Translations under genes and position numbers: made by a program
In this document: piece after piece, positions 1 to 7,224 of the stretch
How the letters are laid out: every line of letters begins with the position of its first letter
How positions within the stretch are numbered: position 1 is the first letter of the stretch
The notes under the pieces: generated by a model
Databases searched by the model: none
What the model was told of the DNA's origin: nothing
Seen by the model: only the letters and a program-made list of their open reading frames with translations
NCBI RefSeq assembly: GCF_000981385.1
Contig: NZ_LATZ01000133.1
Location: 1-64,000 of the forward strand
Reading direction: 5' to 3'
DNA: 64,000 nucleotides
Origin: Bacillus sp. SA1-12
GTDB taxonomy: Bacteria > Bacillota > Bacilli > Bacillales > Bacillaceae

Positions 1-120
1 TGCCGCTCACTTCCTTCAGATTCCATGTCACCATAGACACCCTTGTGTTAGGCTAACTGTTACTTCTGTCTTCACAGTTCGGGACTTTCACCCTATAGAT
101 TACACCCATGCTGGGCGCAC
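1..120 (-). mobile_element. Group IIC intron, 5' end (continues past window start)
   Basis: Read on the minus strand, position 120 begins GTGCGCCCAGCATGGGTG and runs through domain I of a group II intron (blocks such as AGGGTGAAAGTCCCGAAC and CAGAAGTAACAGTTAGCC). From memory this closely resembles the structurally solved Oceanobacillus iheyensis group IIC intron. It sits about 10 nt past the pepV terminator hairpin, the typical insertion place of IIC introns. Only the first 120 nt are visible; the rest of the ribozyme and any reverse transcriptase gene lie outside the window. Confidence 0.88.
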
Positions 121-130
121 TTAATAGAAG

Positions 131-150
131 GGAAGGGCTTGGGCCCTTCC
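131..150 (-). terminator. pepV terminator hairpin, interrupted by the intron
   Basis: Perfect 8-bp stem GGAAGGGC/GCCCTTCC with a 4-nt loop, 50 bases past the pepV stop codon. On the minus strand a short, impure T-rich tail (CTTCTATTAA) follows and the group IIC intron begins right after it. The plus-strand reading has a better T tail, so the original terminator was probably bidirectional. Confidence 0.75.
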
Positions 151-199
151 TTTTTATATTTTATCTCCGAAAAACCGAAACCATTTTTTTAAAGCAGCG

Positions 200-1603
200 T
201 TATTTTGCCAGCTCATAAATTGCTTGGGCATATATCGCTGTTGCTTTTAAAAGGTCCTCTATTACTATATACTCATCCTTTTGATGGGCTATATCCGGCC
301 TTCCTGGAAACAACGGACCGAATGCGACACCTGCATCTAAGGATCTCGCATAGGTGCCTCCTCCTATTGCAATTAACTTTGCTTTTTCACCGGTTTGCTC
401 TTCATAAACATGCTGCAACGTTTGAATAAGAGGATGCTTTTCATCAACATGATGGGGCTTAGAATCATTAAACCTTTGCAGTTCAAATCCCGCTACTTTT
501 GACAATGCTTGTCTAATCTGTTCTGAATCTCCTGTAACCGGATAACGGATATTAATCCCAAGCTGTCCAGCAGATTCATTTGTATAGGACATAACACCAA
601 GATTAACTGTCAAATCACCGCTGATATCATCAGAATAAGCAATATGAAGATTATTTCCTCGCGTATCACCTTCAAACAACGTAGCGATTGTCTGGATAAA
701 TTCGTTGCCCTTTTGATCTAAATTAAGTTTTGTTAAAAATAGAGCTATTAAAAGTCCGGCATTTACGCCATTATTCGGCTCCATCGCATGAGCTGATATC
801 CCTTCAATTGAAAATGTGACAGTTTTGCCCTCAACCTTGCTAGTCCCTTTTACTTTCTGCTCAGCTATGTAATTGTTAAATGAATCAACAACAGATTCTG
901 CTCCTCCATCTTGATTGATTTGTATTGTCGCTTGGGCAAAATCCGGCACCATATTAAACCTTCTGCCGGAATGAAAGGCTTGAAGAACCACATCGCTCGA
1001 TATCGTTTCAACGTTAGAAGTTTGTATGAGTGTAGCATCAATAATTCCTTTTTCAGCAAAAATGATTGGGAAATCTGCATCAGGTGCAAAACCCATTATT
1101 GGCATCTTTTCATGCTTAAAATAATGTTCAACACATCTCCATTCACTTTCTTCATCTGTCCCGATAATCATACGGACAGGCTTTGATAATGGCAGATTAA
1201 GTTCTTTAAGAATCTTCATTGCATAAAATGCGGCAATTGTCGGCCCCTTATCATCGAGAGCACCACGTGCAAATATCTTTCCATCTCGGATTTCAGCACC
1301 AAAAGGGTCACTCGACCAGCCATCACCTTCAGGTACAACATCAATATGACAGAGAATGCCTACAATCTCTTCACTGCTTCCTGTTAGTTCAATATGCCCC
1401 GCATATCCATCAAGATTTTTCACTGTAAAGCCAGCGTCCTCTCCCATCTGGAGCAAATGCAACAGGGCCTCATTAATGCCTTCACCAAATGGAGCGACTT
1501 TACTCCTAGAAGCTTCATCTAATACACTTTTAATTTGCAGAAATGTTTGTGTTTGTTTCACAATCTCTTCTTTTCTCTTTTCCACTTCTTCTTTCCAATT
1601 CAT
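200..1603 (-). CDS. pepV: Dipeptidase PepV (M20 metallopeptidase)
   Basis: A 467-residue M20-family dipeptidase of the PepV/YtjP type, a cytoplasmic two-zinc enzyme that cleaves dipeptides with broad specificity. Visible family signatures are CHIDVVPEGDGW (metal ligand His86, Asp88), GALDDKG (metal-bridging Asp near 117) and GTDEESEW (catalytic Glu near 151). A large lid domain lies between the two halves of the catalytic domain. The start at 1603 is preceded by AAAGGAGG at 7-nt spacing; an upstream in-frame start would add 14 residues without such a site. It is transcribed divergently from the purine permease gene and appears monocistronic. Its terminator carries a group IIC intron. Family assignment is firm; substrate range is inferred from the family. 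Confidence 0.92.
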   Translation of the reverse strand: MNWKEEVEKRKEEIVKQTQTFLQIKSVLDEASRSKVAPFGEGINEALLHLLQMGEDAGFTVKNLDGYAGHIELTGSSEEIVGILCHIDVVPEGDGWSSDPFGAEIRDGKIFARGALDDKGPTIAAFYAMKILKELNLPLSKPVRMIIGTDEESEWRCVEHYFKHEKMPIMGFAPDADFPIIFAEKGIIDATLIQTSNVETISSDVVLQAFHSGRRFNMVPDFAQATIQINQDGGAESVVDSFNNYIAEQKVKGTSKVEGKTVTFSIEGISAHAMEPNNGVNAGLLIALFLTKLNLDQKGNEFIQTIATLFEGDTRGNNLHIAYSDDISGDLTVNLGVMSYTNESAGQLGINIRYPVTGDSEQIRQALSKVAGFELQRFNDSKPHHVDEKHPLIQTLQHVYEEQTGEKAKLIAIGGGTYARSLDAGVAFGPLFPGRPDIAHQKDEYIVIEDLLKATAIYAQAIYELAK

Positions 1604-1772
1604 TCCTAGGCCTCCTTTAACTTCCTTCACTAAATAACATACCAAACACTATTGCAGGATAAAAGAGAATAGCATAAAAGAAACATTATTCTCTCTATTA
1701 TTTTAGGTCACGCATCTTAAATATATGGTATTAAATCATTTTCTTCGAACTTAAAAAGATTGTAGAAAACTA

Positions 1773-1801
1773 TTGCAAAATAAACTAATAACGAATATTA
1801 T
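1773..1801 (+). promoter_or_regulatory. Sigma-A promoter of the purine permease gene
   Basis: TTGCAA (1773-1778), 17-bp spacer, TATTAT (1796-1801), about 40 bp before the start codon. The -10 box overlaps the left arm of the PurBox-like inverted repeat. Confidence 0.6.
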
Positions 1802-1826
1802 TATAAAGGTTTTGAATAATGTTCGT
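1791..1826 (+). promoter_or_regulatory. PurR operator (paired PurBox-like inverted repeat)
   Basis: Left arm ACGAATATTATT (1791-1802) and right arm GAATAATGTTCGT (1814-1826) form an inverted repeat with CGAA cores and about 16 bp between the boxes. This matches the known architecture of Bacillus PurR targets. No guanine riboswitch core was found in the leader, so purine control here appears to act at transcription initiation. Confidence 0.7.
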
Positions 1827-1843
1827 AAAAAACGGGGGTTTCT

Positions 1844-3148
1844 ATGTTTAAATTAGCAGAAAACAATACAAATGTAAGAACTGAAATCATTGCTGGACTT
1901 ACAACCTTTTTAACAATGGTTTATATAGTAGTCGTAAATCCAATTATATTAGCGGACGCAGGCGTACCATTTGATCAAGTATTTACAGCTACCATTATTG
2001 CAACAATCATCGGTACATTATGGATGGCCCTAGCTGCTAATTACCCTATCGCAATCGCTCCTGGTATGGGGTTAAATGCGTATTTTGCTTATTCTGTTGT
2101 TGGATCAAATGAAAATATTTCCTATGCGACTGCCTTTTCAGCTGTATTCGTAGCAGGTATTATTTTTATCCTTTTATCATTAACTCCATTTCGAAAAAAA
2201 CTAATTGAAGCAATCCCAAGCAACTTAAAAAATGGAATCACAGCCGGAATTGGACTATTCATTGCCTTTATCGGTCTTCGATTAACCGGCATTATTACAG
2301 CCGATCCTAATAATCTTGTGGCTTTAGGTGATTTACATTCTCCATCTGTCATACTCGCATTAATTGGACTAGCTGCAACGTTAATTTTAATGAGCATGAA
2401 CATACATGGTGCATTATTCATTGGCATGGTTATTACGGCAATTATCGCCTTCTTTACTGGACAGCTGGAATTTAAGGACGGGTTTGTTTCTAATCCGAGC
2501 CTTCCTGAAGGGCTGCTGATCACAAATCCATTCGCAGCTATTGGTGATGTCATCATACACGGATTATATACCGTAGTCTTTTCATTTTTATTAGTAACAA
2601 TTTTTGATACAACTGGAACTATGATTGGTGTCGCCCAACAAGCAGGTTTAATGAGAGGAAATGAACTTCCAAAGGCTCGTACTGCTCTGATTGCAGATTC
2701 AGCAGCAACGACTGTTGGGGCCATGTTTGGAACTAGCCCTACTAGTGCCTATATTGAGTCATCTGCAGGTGTGGCAGCAGGAGGCAGAACGGGATTAACG
2801 ACATTAACAGTCTCCATATTATTCGGACTTACGCTTTTCTTCAGCCCATTAATTGGCGCTGTTTCAGGTATCTCAGCAATCACAGCGCCTGCTCTTATTA
2901 TTGTCGGAAGCTTAATGATGGGAGCTGTTGCAAACATAAATTGGAAAGAGCTTGATGAAGCCTTTCCTGCCTTTTTAGTCATTCTCAGTATGCCATTAAC
3001 ATCAAGTATCGCTACTGGCATAGCATTAGGCTTTATTTCCTATCCATTGATCAAACTCGCTAAAGGCAAATGGAAAGAGGTACATCCCTTTGTGTACCTT
3101 TTTGCCGTGTTATTTTTCATCCAATTAGCGTTTATTGGAGGGCACTAA
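1844..3148 (+). CDS. pbuO: NCS2/AzgA-family guanine/hypoxanthine permease
   Basis: A 434-residue membrane protein with about 12 to 14 hydrophobic segments. AzgA-family signatures are GMGLNAYFAY near residue 74 and the GTSPTSAYIESSAGVAAGGR block near residue 300. Homologues (B. subtilis PbuG/PbuO) import hypoxanthine and guanine by proton symport. The position beside pepV (ytjP) matches pbuO (ytiP), so that symbol is preferred over pbuG. The ATG at 1844 follows a GGGGGTTTCT site of moderate quality. The PurBox pair just upstream supports purine control. It ends at a strong hairpin shared with the convergent regulator gene. Confidence 0.85.
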   Translation: MFKLAENNTNVRTEIIAGLTTFLTMVYIVVVNPIILADAGVPFDQVFTATIIATIIGTLWMALAANYPIAIAPGMGLNAYFAYSVVGSNENISYATAFSAVFVAGIIFILLSLTPFRKKLIEAIPSNLKNGITAGIGLFIAFIGLRLTGIITADPNNLVALGDLHSPSVILALIGLAATLILMSMNIHGALFIGMVITAIIAFFTGQLEFKDGFVSNPSLPEGLLITNPFAAIGDVIIHGLYTVVFSFLLVTIFDTTGTMIGVAQQAGLMRGNELPKARTALIADSAATTVGAMFGTSPTSAYIESSAGVAAGGRTGLTTLTVSILFGLTLFFSPLIGAVSGISAITAPALIIVGSLMMGAVANINWKELDEAFPAFLVILSMPLTSSIATGIALGFISYPLIKLAKGKWKEVHPFVYLFAVLFFIQLAFIGGH

Positions 3149-3156
3149 TATTTGAA

Positions 3157-3216
3157 AGAAAAAGGGTCAGATATCCGCCTTCCCTATGTAGGGAAGGTAG
3201 AATCTGACCCTTTTCT
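3157..3216. terminator. Bidirectional terminator with nested hairpin (GGGTCAGA element)
   Basis: Long stem AAAAGGGTCAGAT/ATCTGACCCTTTT enclosing a second perfect hairpin CCTTCCCTATGTAGGGAAGG (3178-3197), between the convergent permease and regulator genes, with T-rich tails both ways. It belongs to the GGGAC/GTCCC-type intergenic elements seen elsewhere in the window. Confidence 0.75.
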
Positions 3217-4145
3217 TATTTTTCCCGTTTTTCGAGACTCTCTTTTTCATAAAATAGCTGAAAAATGATATCTTGATTATAATTTCCAAATCCGCTGCCA
3301 AATAGAGTAACTCCGCCAACATTCTCACTTTCTTCATGAACAGCAATCCGAAATGTCCATTGCTTCTCCCTAATATTGACTTCATTTATGGTAAGATCAG
3401 ATAGTTTATTTCCATCCATATATGTACCATCTTCTGCTATTCTTAGCTTCTTTAAAAGACCGTATTGGTTGACAACACTCGGCCACCAGGAAGGCGTATA
3501 TTTGCCGCGGCTATCCCCATAATCCCCCGGGCTTGTCCACGTCCCTAAATGGACATCATTAAAGTAAAAATCAATATCAGATGGCCAGTTGCTATTTGTA
3601 AAAGGGGCTTCAGATGAAAGCTCAAGAGAGATTTCGAGTTCAGTGGGATGCTGACTAGCAAGCAAGTAATTCGGAACCTTATACTCTATATAACCTTTAT
3701 AAAACCATAATATTTTTGCATTTACCCGTTCCGCATCAAAGAAATAACGGGGATCATCGAACTCACCAATAATTTTTTCAACTGTCGCTAACCCGCAAGT
3801 TGGTTCCACCTGTAAATCTGTATAGTGACCAACAGAAACCTCTGTTTGATGGAATATCTTTTGCTTTTCCTCCTTCCTTGGAAAGGTAATTTCCATTTTT
3901 TCAACGTATAGGACACATAGCTTCTGGATTCCGCCTTTGCCCGGTACACGGTCCGTACGAATGATACCCGCTTTTTCAAGCTTCTTAATATGCATGCTCA
4001 TAATGGCACTACTTAACCCTAATGCTTCTGCCAGTTCTTTCATATTTCTTGGCTGTTCAGCTAATAATTGAATGATATTAAGCCTAACATTACTTGCAAG
4101 CGCTTCAAAAACAGGCAAGGAATGCTTTGAAATATCTAGTTCCAT
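3216..4145 (-). CDS. ArsR-like winged-helix regulator with large uncharacterised C-terminal domain
   Basis: A 309-residue protein. Residues 1 to about 75 form an ArsR/SmtB-type winged helix (LPVFEALASNVRLNIIQLLA, then the recognition region GLSSAIMSMHIKKLEKAG). The remaining 230 residues are rich in Trp, Tyr and acidic residues and look like a beta-rich ligand-binding domain; I do not recognise the ligand. It is three times the length of classical metal-sensing ArsR proteins and lacks their Cys metal motif. The start at 4145 is chosen for GGAGGA at 7-nt spacing. A perfect 22-bp palindrome lies directly upstream of the ribosome site, suggesting autoregulation. The target genes are not evident from the neighbours. 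Confidence 0.75.
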   Translation of the reverse strand: MELDISKHSLPVFEALASNVRLNIIQLLAEQPRNMKELAEALGLSSAIMSMHIKKLEKAGIIRTDRVPGKGGIQKLCVLYVEKMEITFPRKEEKQKIFHQTEVSVGHYTDLQVEPTCGLATVEKIIGEFDDPRYFFDAERVNAKILWFYKGYIEYKVPNYLLASQHPTELEISLELSSEAPFTNSNWPSDIDFYFNDVHLGTWTSPGDYGDSRGKYTPSWWPSVVNQYGLLKKLRIAEDGTYMDGNKLSDLTINEVNIREKQWTFRIAVHEESENVGGVTLFGSGFGNYNQDIIFQLFYEKESLEKREK

Positions 4146-4158
4146 AAATAATCCTCCG

Positions 4159-4180
4159 TTATTAATATATATATTAATAA
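4159..4180. promoter_or_regulatory. 22-bp perfect AT-only palindrome, candidate operator
   Basis: Perfect palindrome made only of A and T, centred on TATATATA with outer arms TTATTAAT/ATTAATAA, 14 bp upstream of the regulator start and next to its ribosome site. Its length and symmetry fit a dimeric winged-helix protein. A half copy (ATATATTAATAA) recurs near 4275. Confidence 0.5.
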
Positions 4181-4292
4181 TGATACACTTGTATTTATCT
4201 TTGGACAAGACAGACCTTTTACTATTTTAAAATATGGAAAAAAAGATTAAAAGAAAAGAGAAAGCCCCAAAAAATATATTAATAAAAACAAA

Positions 4293-4342
4293 AAAGGGGA
4301 CGATCCCTATAAGTTAATCTTTAAAACAAAATAGTGACTGTC
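4293..4342 (-). terminator. Probable map terminator within a GGGAC/GTCCC element
   Basis: On the minus strand AGGGACAGTC pairs imperfectly with ATCGTCCCCT across a long loop and is followed by a T run (CCCCTTTTTTG). It lies 17 bp past the map stop codon. Confidence 0.5.
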
Positions 4343-4358
4343 CCTATTATGAAATAAA

Positions 4359-5114
4359 TTAATAATACTGCTTTGTTAAAATCATTGGTCCTTCCTTTGT
4401 TATTGCAATGGTATGTTCGTATTGAGCAGAGAGCTTGCCATCAATTGTTCGGGCAGTCCAGCCATTTTCATCCATTTTGGACCCCCATGCTCCGATATTA
4501 ACCATTGGTTCAATTGTAAAAACCATTCCTTCTTTTAAACGTAAGCCTTTGTTAGGCTGCCCATAGTGGAGAACAGTTGGTGCTTCATGAATTGTTTTAC
4601 CGATACCGTGCCCGGTAAATTCTCTTACAACTGAAAAGCCTTCTCCCTCTACAAATTCCTGAATCGCATGACCAATATCACCAAGTCGATTGCCTACATG
4701 AGCCTTTTCAATGCCCCTTTTTAATGATTCTTCTGTAATTTCCAACAATCGCTCCGCTTCATCAGAAACTTCTCCAACTGCATAGGACCAAGCTGAATCA
4801 GCAAGTGCACCATTTAAATTCACAACCATGTCAATCGTAACAATATCTCCATTCTTTAACGGAGAACTTCTCGGAAACCCATGGCATATTTCATCATTTA
4901 TAGAAGCACATGTCGCAAATTCATAACCTTTATACCCTTTCTGTTCAGGTGTTGCACCATGGTCCTTTAAATAGGAATCTACAAACGAATCGATTTCAAG
5001 TGTCGTCACACCGGGTTTGATCCGTTTTTTAATCTCTTTATGACAATTAGCCAATAATTGACCGGCTCTATGCATTAATTCAATTTCCCGTTTGCTTTTT
5101 AAAATAATCAACAT
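4359..5114 (-). CDS. map: Type I methionine aminopeptidase
   Basis: A 251-residue cytosolic enzyme that removes the initiator methionine. All expected active-site residues are visible: His78 (EICHGFP), metal ligands Asp95 (TIDMVV), Asp106 (ALADSAW), His169 (FTGHGIG), Glu202 (FTIEPM) and Glu233 (QYEHT). Length is normal for bacterial type I enzymes. The gene is not in the ribosomal-protein operon, and the NLNGALADSAWSYAVG stretch resembles the second Bacillus enzyme (MapB/YflG type), so a paralogue probably exists elsewhere. The start at 5114 follows GGAGGG at 5-nt spacing; an in-frame start 8 codons upstream has no such site. Confidence 0.9.
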   Translation of the reverse strand: MLIILKSKREIELMHRAGQLLANCHKEIKKRIKPGVTTLEIDSFVDSYLKDHGATPEQKGYKGYEFATCASINDEICHGFPRSSPLKNGDIVTIDMVVNLNGALADSAWSYAVGEVSDEAERLLEITEESLKRGIEKAHVGNRLGDIGHAIQEFVEGEGFSVVREFTGHGIGKTIHEAPTVLHYGQPNKGLRLKEGMVFTIEPMVNIGAWGSKMDENGWTARTIDGKLSAQYEHTIAITKEGPMILTKQYY

Positions 5115-5157
5115 TGCTTCCCTCCACTTACATAACAAATACTTGCGACCTTTTGTT

Positions 5158-5703
5158 TTACAATAGAATTGTTAAAAATGTTAATAGTCCCGTGAAAAAT
5201 AAGATAAAAAGAACCCCTGTGTAAACATATAGCTTTTCACACTTTTCTGTGCAAGGATAAGGTAGCTTTGCTCCTTTTCAACATCCATTTCATATGTTTT
5301 ATATTCAGATTGAGACAGTCTTATCAGTCAAATAGTGAGGCAAATTAAAAGCAGCAAACAACAACTAAAACTAGTATGCTCATCTGGCTGATGACAATAT
5401 ATGATAAAAAGCCAGCAATTAGAAAGATAAAACGTAAGAAAACCATTTTCTCCAAAATCGAGATTCGTAAACAGTCTGCTTAAAGCTAACCAGGAGACCA
5501 TTAAAGCTAAAAAATAGAGGATCAGACCCGTATATTGTACGATTCCAAATTCTCTTAAATGCCTAGTCAAAGGAAAAAGCTATACATAAAGAGTTAGCAT
5601 AGTTGTGCTTTTACCAGCCCCGTTTGGACTAATCACTCTGATCCATTCCCCTTTTTGTAATGAAAACTCCAGCCTTTTCTATTGGTACCCTTAAAATCGT
5701 CAT
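5158..5703 (-). pseudogene. Decayed ABC transporter (ythPQ-like ATPase and permease remnants)
   Basis: No intact gene lies here, but three degenerate fragments follow each other on the minus strand. (1) 5580-5703: a start codon with a good AAGGAGAG site, then after a frameshift KGEWIRVISPNGAGKSTT, an ABC ATPase Walker A, ending at a stop. (2) 5328-5570: a hydrophobic stretch including LREFGIVQYTGLILYFLAL, typical of a permease. (3) 5158-5230: YVYTGVLFILFFTGLLTFL, a terminal membrane segment with its stop. The ATPase body is deleted. In B. subtilis the ABC pair ythPQ lies in this neighbourhood, so I infer decay of that transporter. Confidence 0.7.
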
Positions 5704-6031
5704 TGCCTTGACCTCTCTCCTTTCATACGGTAAATTTAGGAAAAATATTCACTTTACTTGAAAAAGATTCAATTTATTGTCATACTATTCAGAATATACA
5801 TCATATAGTTTTATTGTGTATGGCGCGCGCCTCCTAATATATGCATGGCAAATATGTTAATATTTTGTAAAAGTATTCTTTTTTCTGGATTATTGGTGTC
5901 GAAATCGTGTAAAATATTGTTGTAACGTTTTACCACTTAATTAAATATGTATGAAGTGACATCTGTAGTTGCAGTCATCGAAAGGTTGTAGCAGGCATTG
6001 CCAGTGCGATCAAACGATAAGGAGTGGTTTT

Positions 6032-6253
6032 TTGAAACCTTCAACAAACCGTATGCTAACCAGAATCAAATCAGTCTACATGTTTATTAATGAGCGGGGA
6101 ACTGTGACCACACAGCAACTTGTTGACGAATTTGGTATTACACCAAGGACCATTCAACGGGATTTAAACGTGTTAGCATATAACGATTTGGTACACAGCC
6201 CAACAAGAGGGAAATGGGCGACTACAAAGAAAAAAGTTAAGATGTCATCGTAA
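6032..6253 (+). CDS. ytzE: Small DeoR-type helix-turn-helix protein
   Basis: A 73-residue protein consisting almost only of a DeoR-type winged helix: MLTRIKSVYMFINERGTVTT, then QQLVDEFGITPRTIQRDLNVLA as the recognition helix. It lacks the sugar-phosphate sensing domain of full DeoR regulators, as does YtzE in this B. subtilis neighbourhood. A TTG start at 6032 is chosen because AAGGAG lies 7 nt upstream; an upstream in-frame start has no ribosome site. The gene runs convergently toward ytzG with a strong terminator between them. Targets cannot be inferred from the sequence. Confidence 0.82.
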   Translation: MKPSTNRMLTRIKSVYMFINERGTVTTQQLVDEFGITPRTIQRDLNVLAYNDLVHSPTRGKWATTKKKVKMSS

Positions 6254-6288
6254 GAAATAATCAATGAATAATCACGTATATACATAGA

Positions 6289-6313
6289 AGGAACCTTGTT
6301 TGACAAGGTTCCT
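6289..6313 (+). terminator. ytzE terminator
   Basis: Perfect 10-bp stem AGGAACCTTG/CAAGGTTCCT with a 5-nt loop followed by a run of seven T after one C. Confidence 0.85.
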
Positions 6314-6337
6314 CTTTTTTGATTGTATATGAAATCC

Positions 6338-7066
6338 CTACAAATTAATAGGCTGTGCTTGTCTTAATTCTTCTACCTCATCCTCAGTCAACTCACGGTA
6401 TTCACCAATTTTTAATTCCTCTTCATCCAATTCAATTGGTCCCATCGCTATTCTTTTCAAGTATGTGACCTTTTTTTCAACCGCCTCAAACATGCGTTTT
6501 ACTTGATGATATTTTCCTTCTGTAATAGTTATATGGATGGTTGATTGGTTTCCAGAAGTAAGAATCTCAAGCTTTGCAGGCTTTGTTACATAGCCGTCAT
6601 CCAATGTAACTCCCTTTTTAAAAGCAGCTATATCTTCTACTGTGACCTCCCCTAAGATCGCAGCAAAATACGTTTTTGGTACATGTTTTTTTGGAGACAG
6701 CAATTGATGGGAAAGCTGACCATCATTTGTCAATAACAATAATCCCTCAGTATCCTTGTCAAGTCTTCCTACAGGAAACGGCTGATAAACCGCATCCTCC
6801 ATTTCAAGCAAATCAATAACCGTTTTTTGAAATTCATCTTCAGTAGCTGATAAATAACCTGCAGGCTTATTCATTAGCAGATAAATAAATTCCTTGTAGC
6901 TAATGGCCTCTCCATTAACCGTTACGTTCTGTTCTTCTGGATTTACATGTATTTTTGGATCTTTTATAATTTCCCCATCAGCCTTTACGACTCCGGTTTT
7001 TAATAGTTTTTTCACATCTTTTCGACTTCCAAAGCCGACATTCGCTAAAAGTTTGTCTATTCTCAT
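6338..7066 (-). CDS. ytzG: 16S rRNA pseudouridine synthase, RsuA/RluB/E/F family
   Basis: A 242-residue enzyme converting uridine to pseudouridine in ribosomal RNA. An S4 RNA-binding domain occupies residues 1-60 (MRIDKLLANVGFGSRKDVKK). The catalytic domain has the diagnostic GRLDKDTEGLLLLTNDG motif with Asp103 as the catalytic residue. The family and the short S4 linker fit RsuA-like enzymes that act on 16S U516, as proposed for YtzG. It lies just downstream of the ytgP flippase gene on the same strand, 160 bp away. Target assignment is inference from the subfamily. Confidence 0.88.
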   Translation of the reverse strand: MRIDKLLANVGFGSRKDVKKLLKTGVVKADGEIIKDPKIHVNPEEQNVTVNGEAISYKEFIYLLMNKPAGYLSATEDEFQKTVIDLLEMEDAVYQPFPVGRLDKDTEGLLLLTNDGQLSHQLLSPKKHVPKTYFAAILGEVTVEDIAAFKKGVTLDDGYVTKPAKLEILTSGNQSTIHITITEGKYHQVKRMFEAVEKKVTYLKRIAMGPIELDEEELKIGEYRELTEDEVEELRQAQPINL

Positions 7067-7224
7067 TTATTTTCACCACACGATCATATAGTTAATGTTG
7101 AAAAAAACCCGGTTTTGAACCGAGTTTTTCAAGATAAAACTCTATAAATTAGGTTTTCCCAAAGACCTAGTGTTTACTTTGCCACAAAACATGGCGAAGT
7201 TAGTCAATCTTTCAGAAATATAAC

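Noticed and set aside
2122..2724. 200-codon frame antisense to pbuO
   Set aside because: Shadow frame of a membrane-protein gene; no ribosome site and no family resemblance.
5822..5831. GGCGCGCGCC palindrome in AT-rich DNA
   Set aside because: Striking but single and short; no associated structure.
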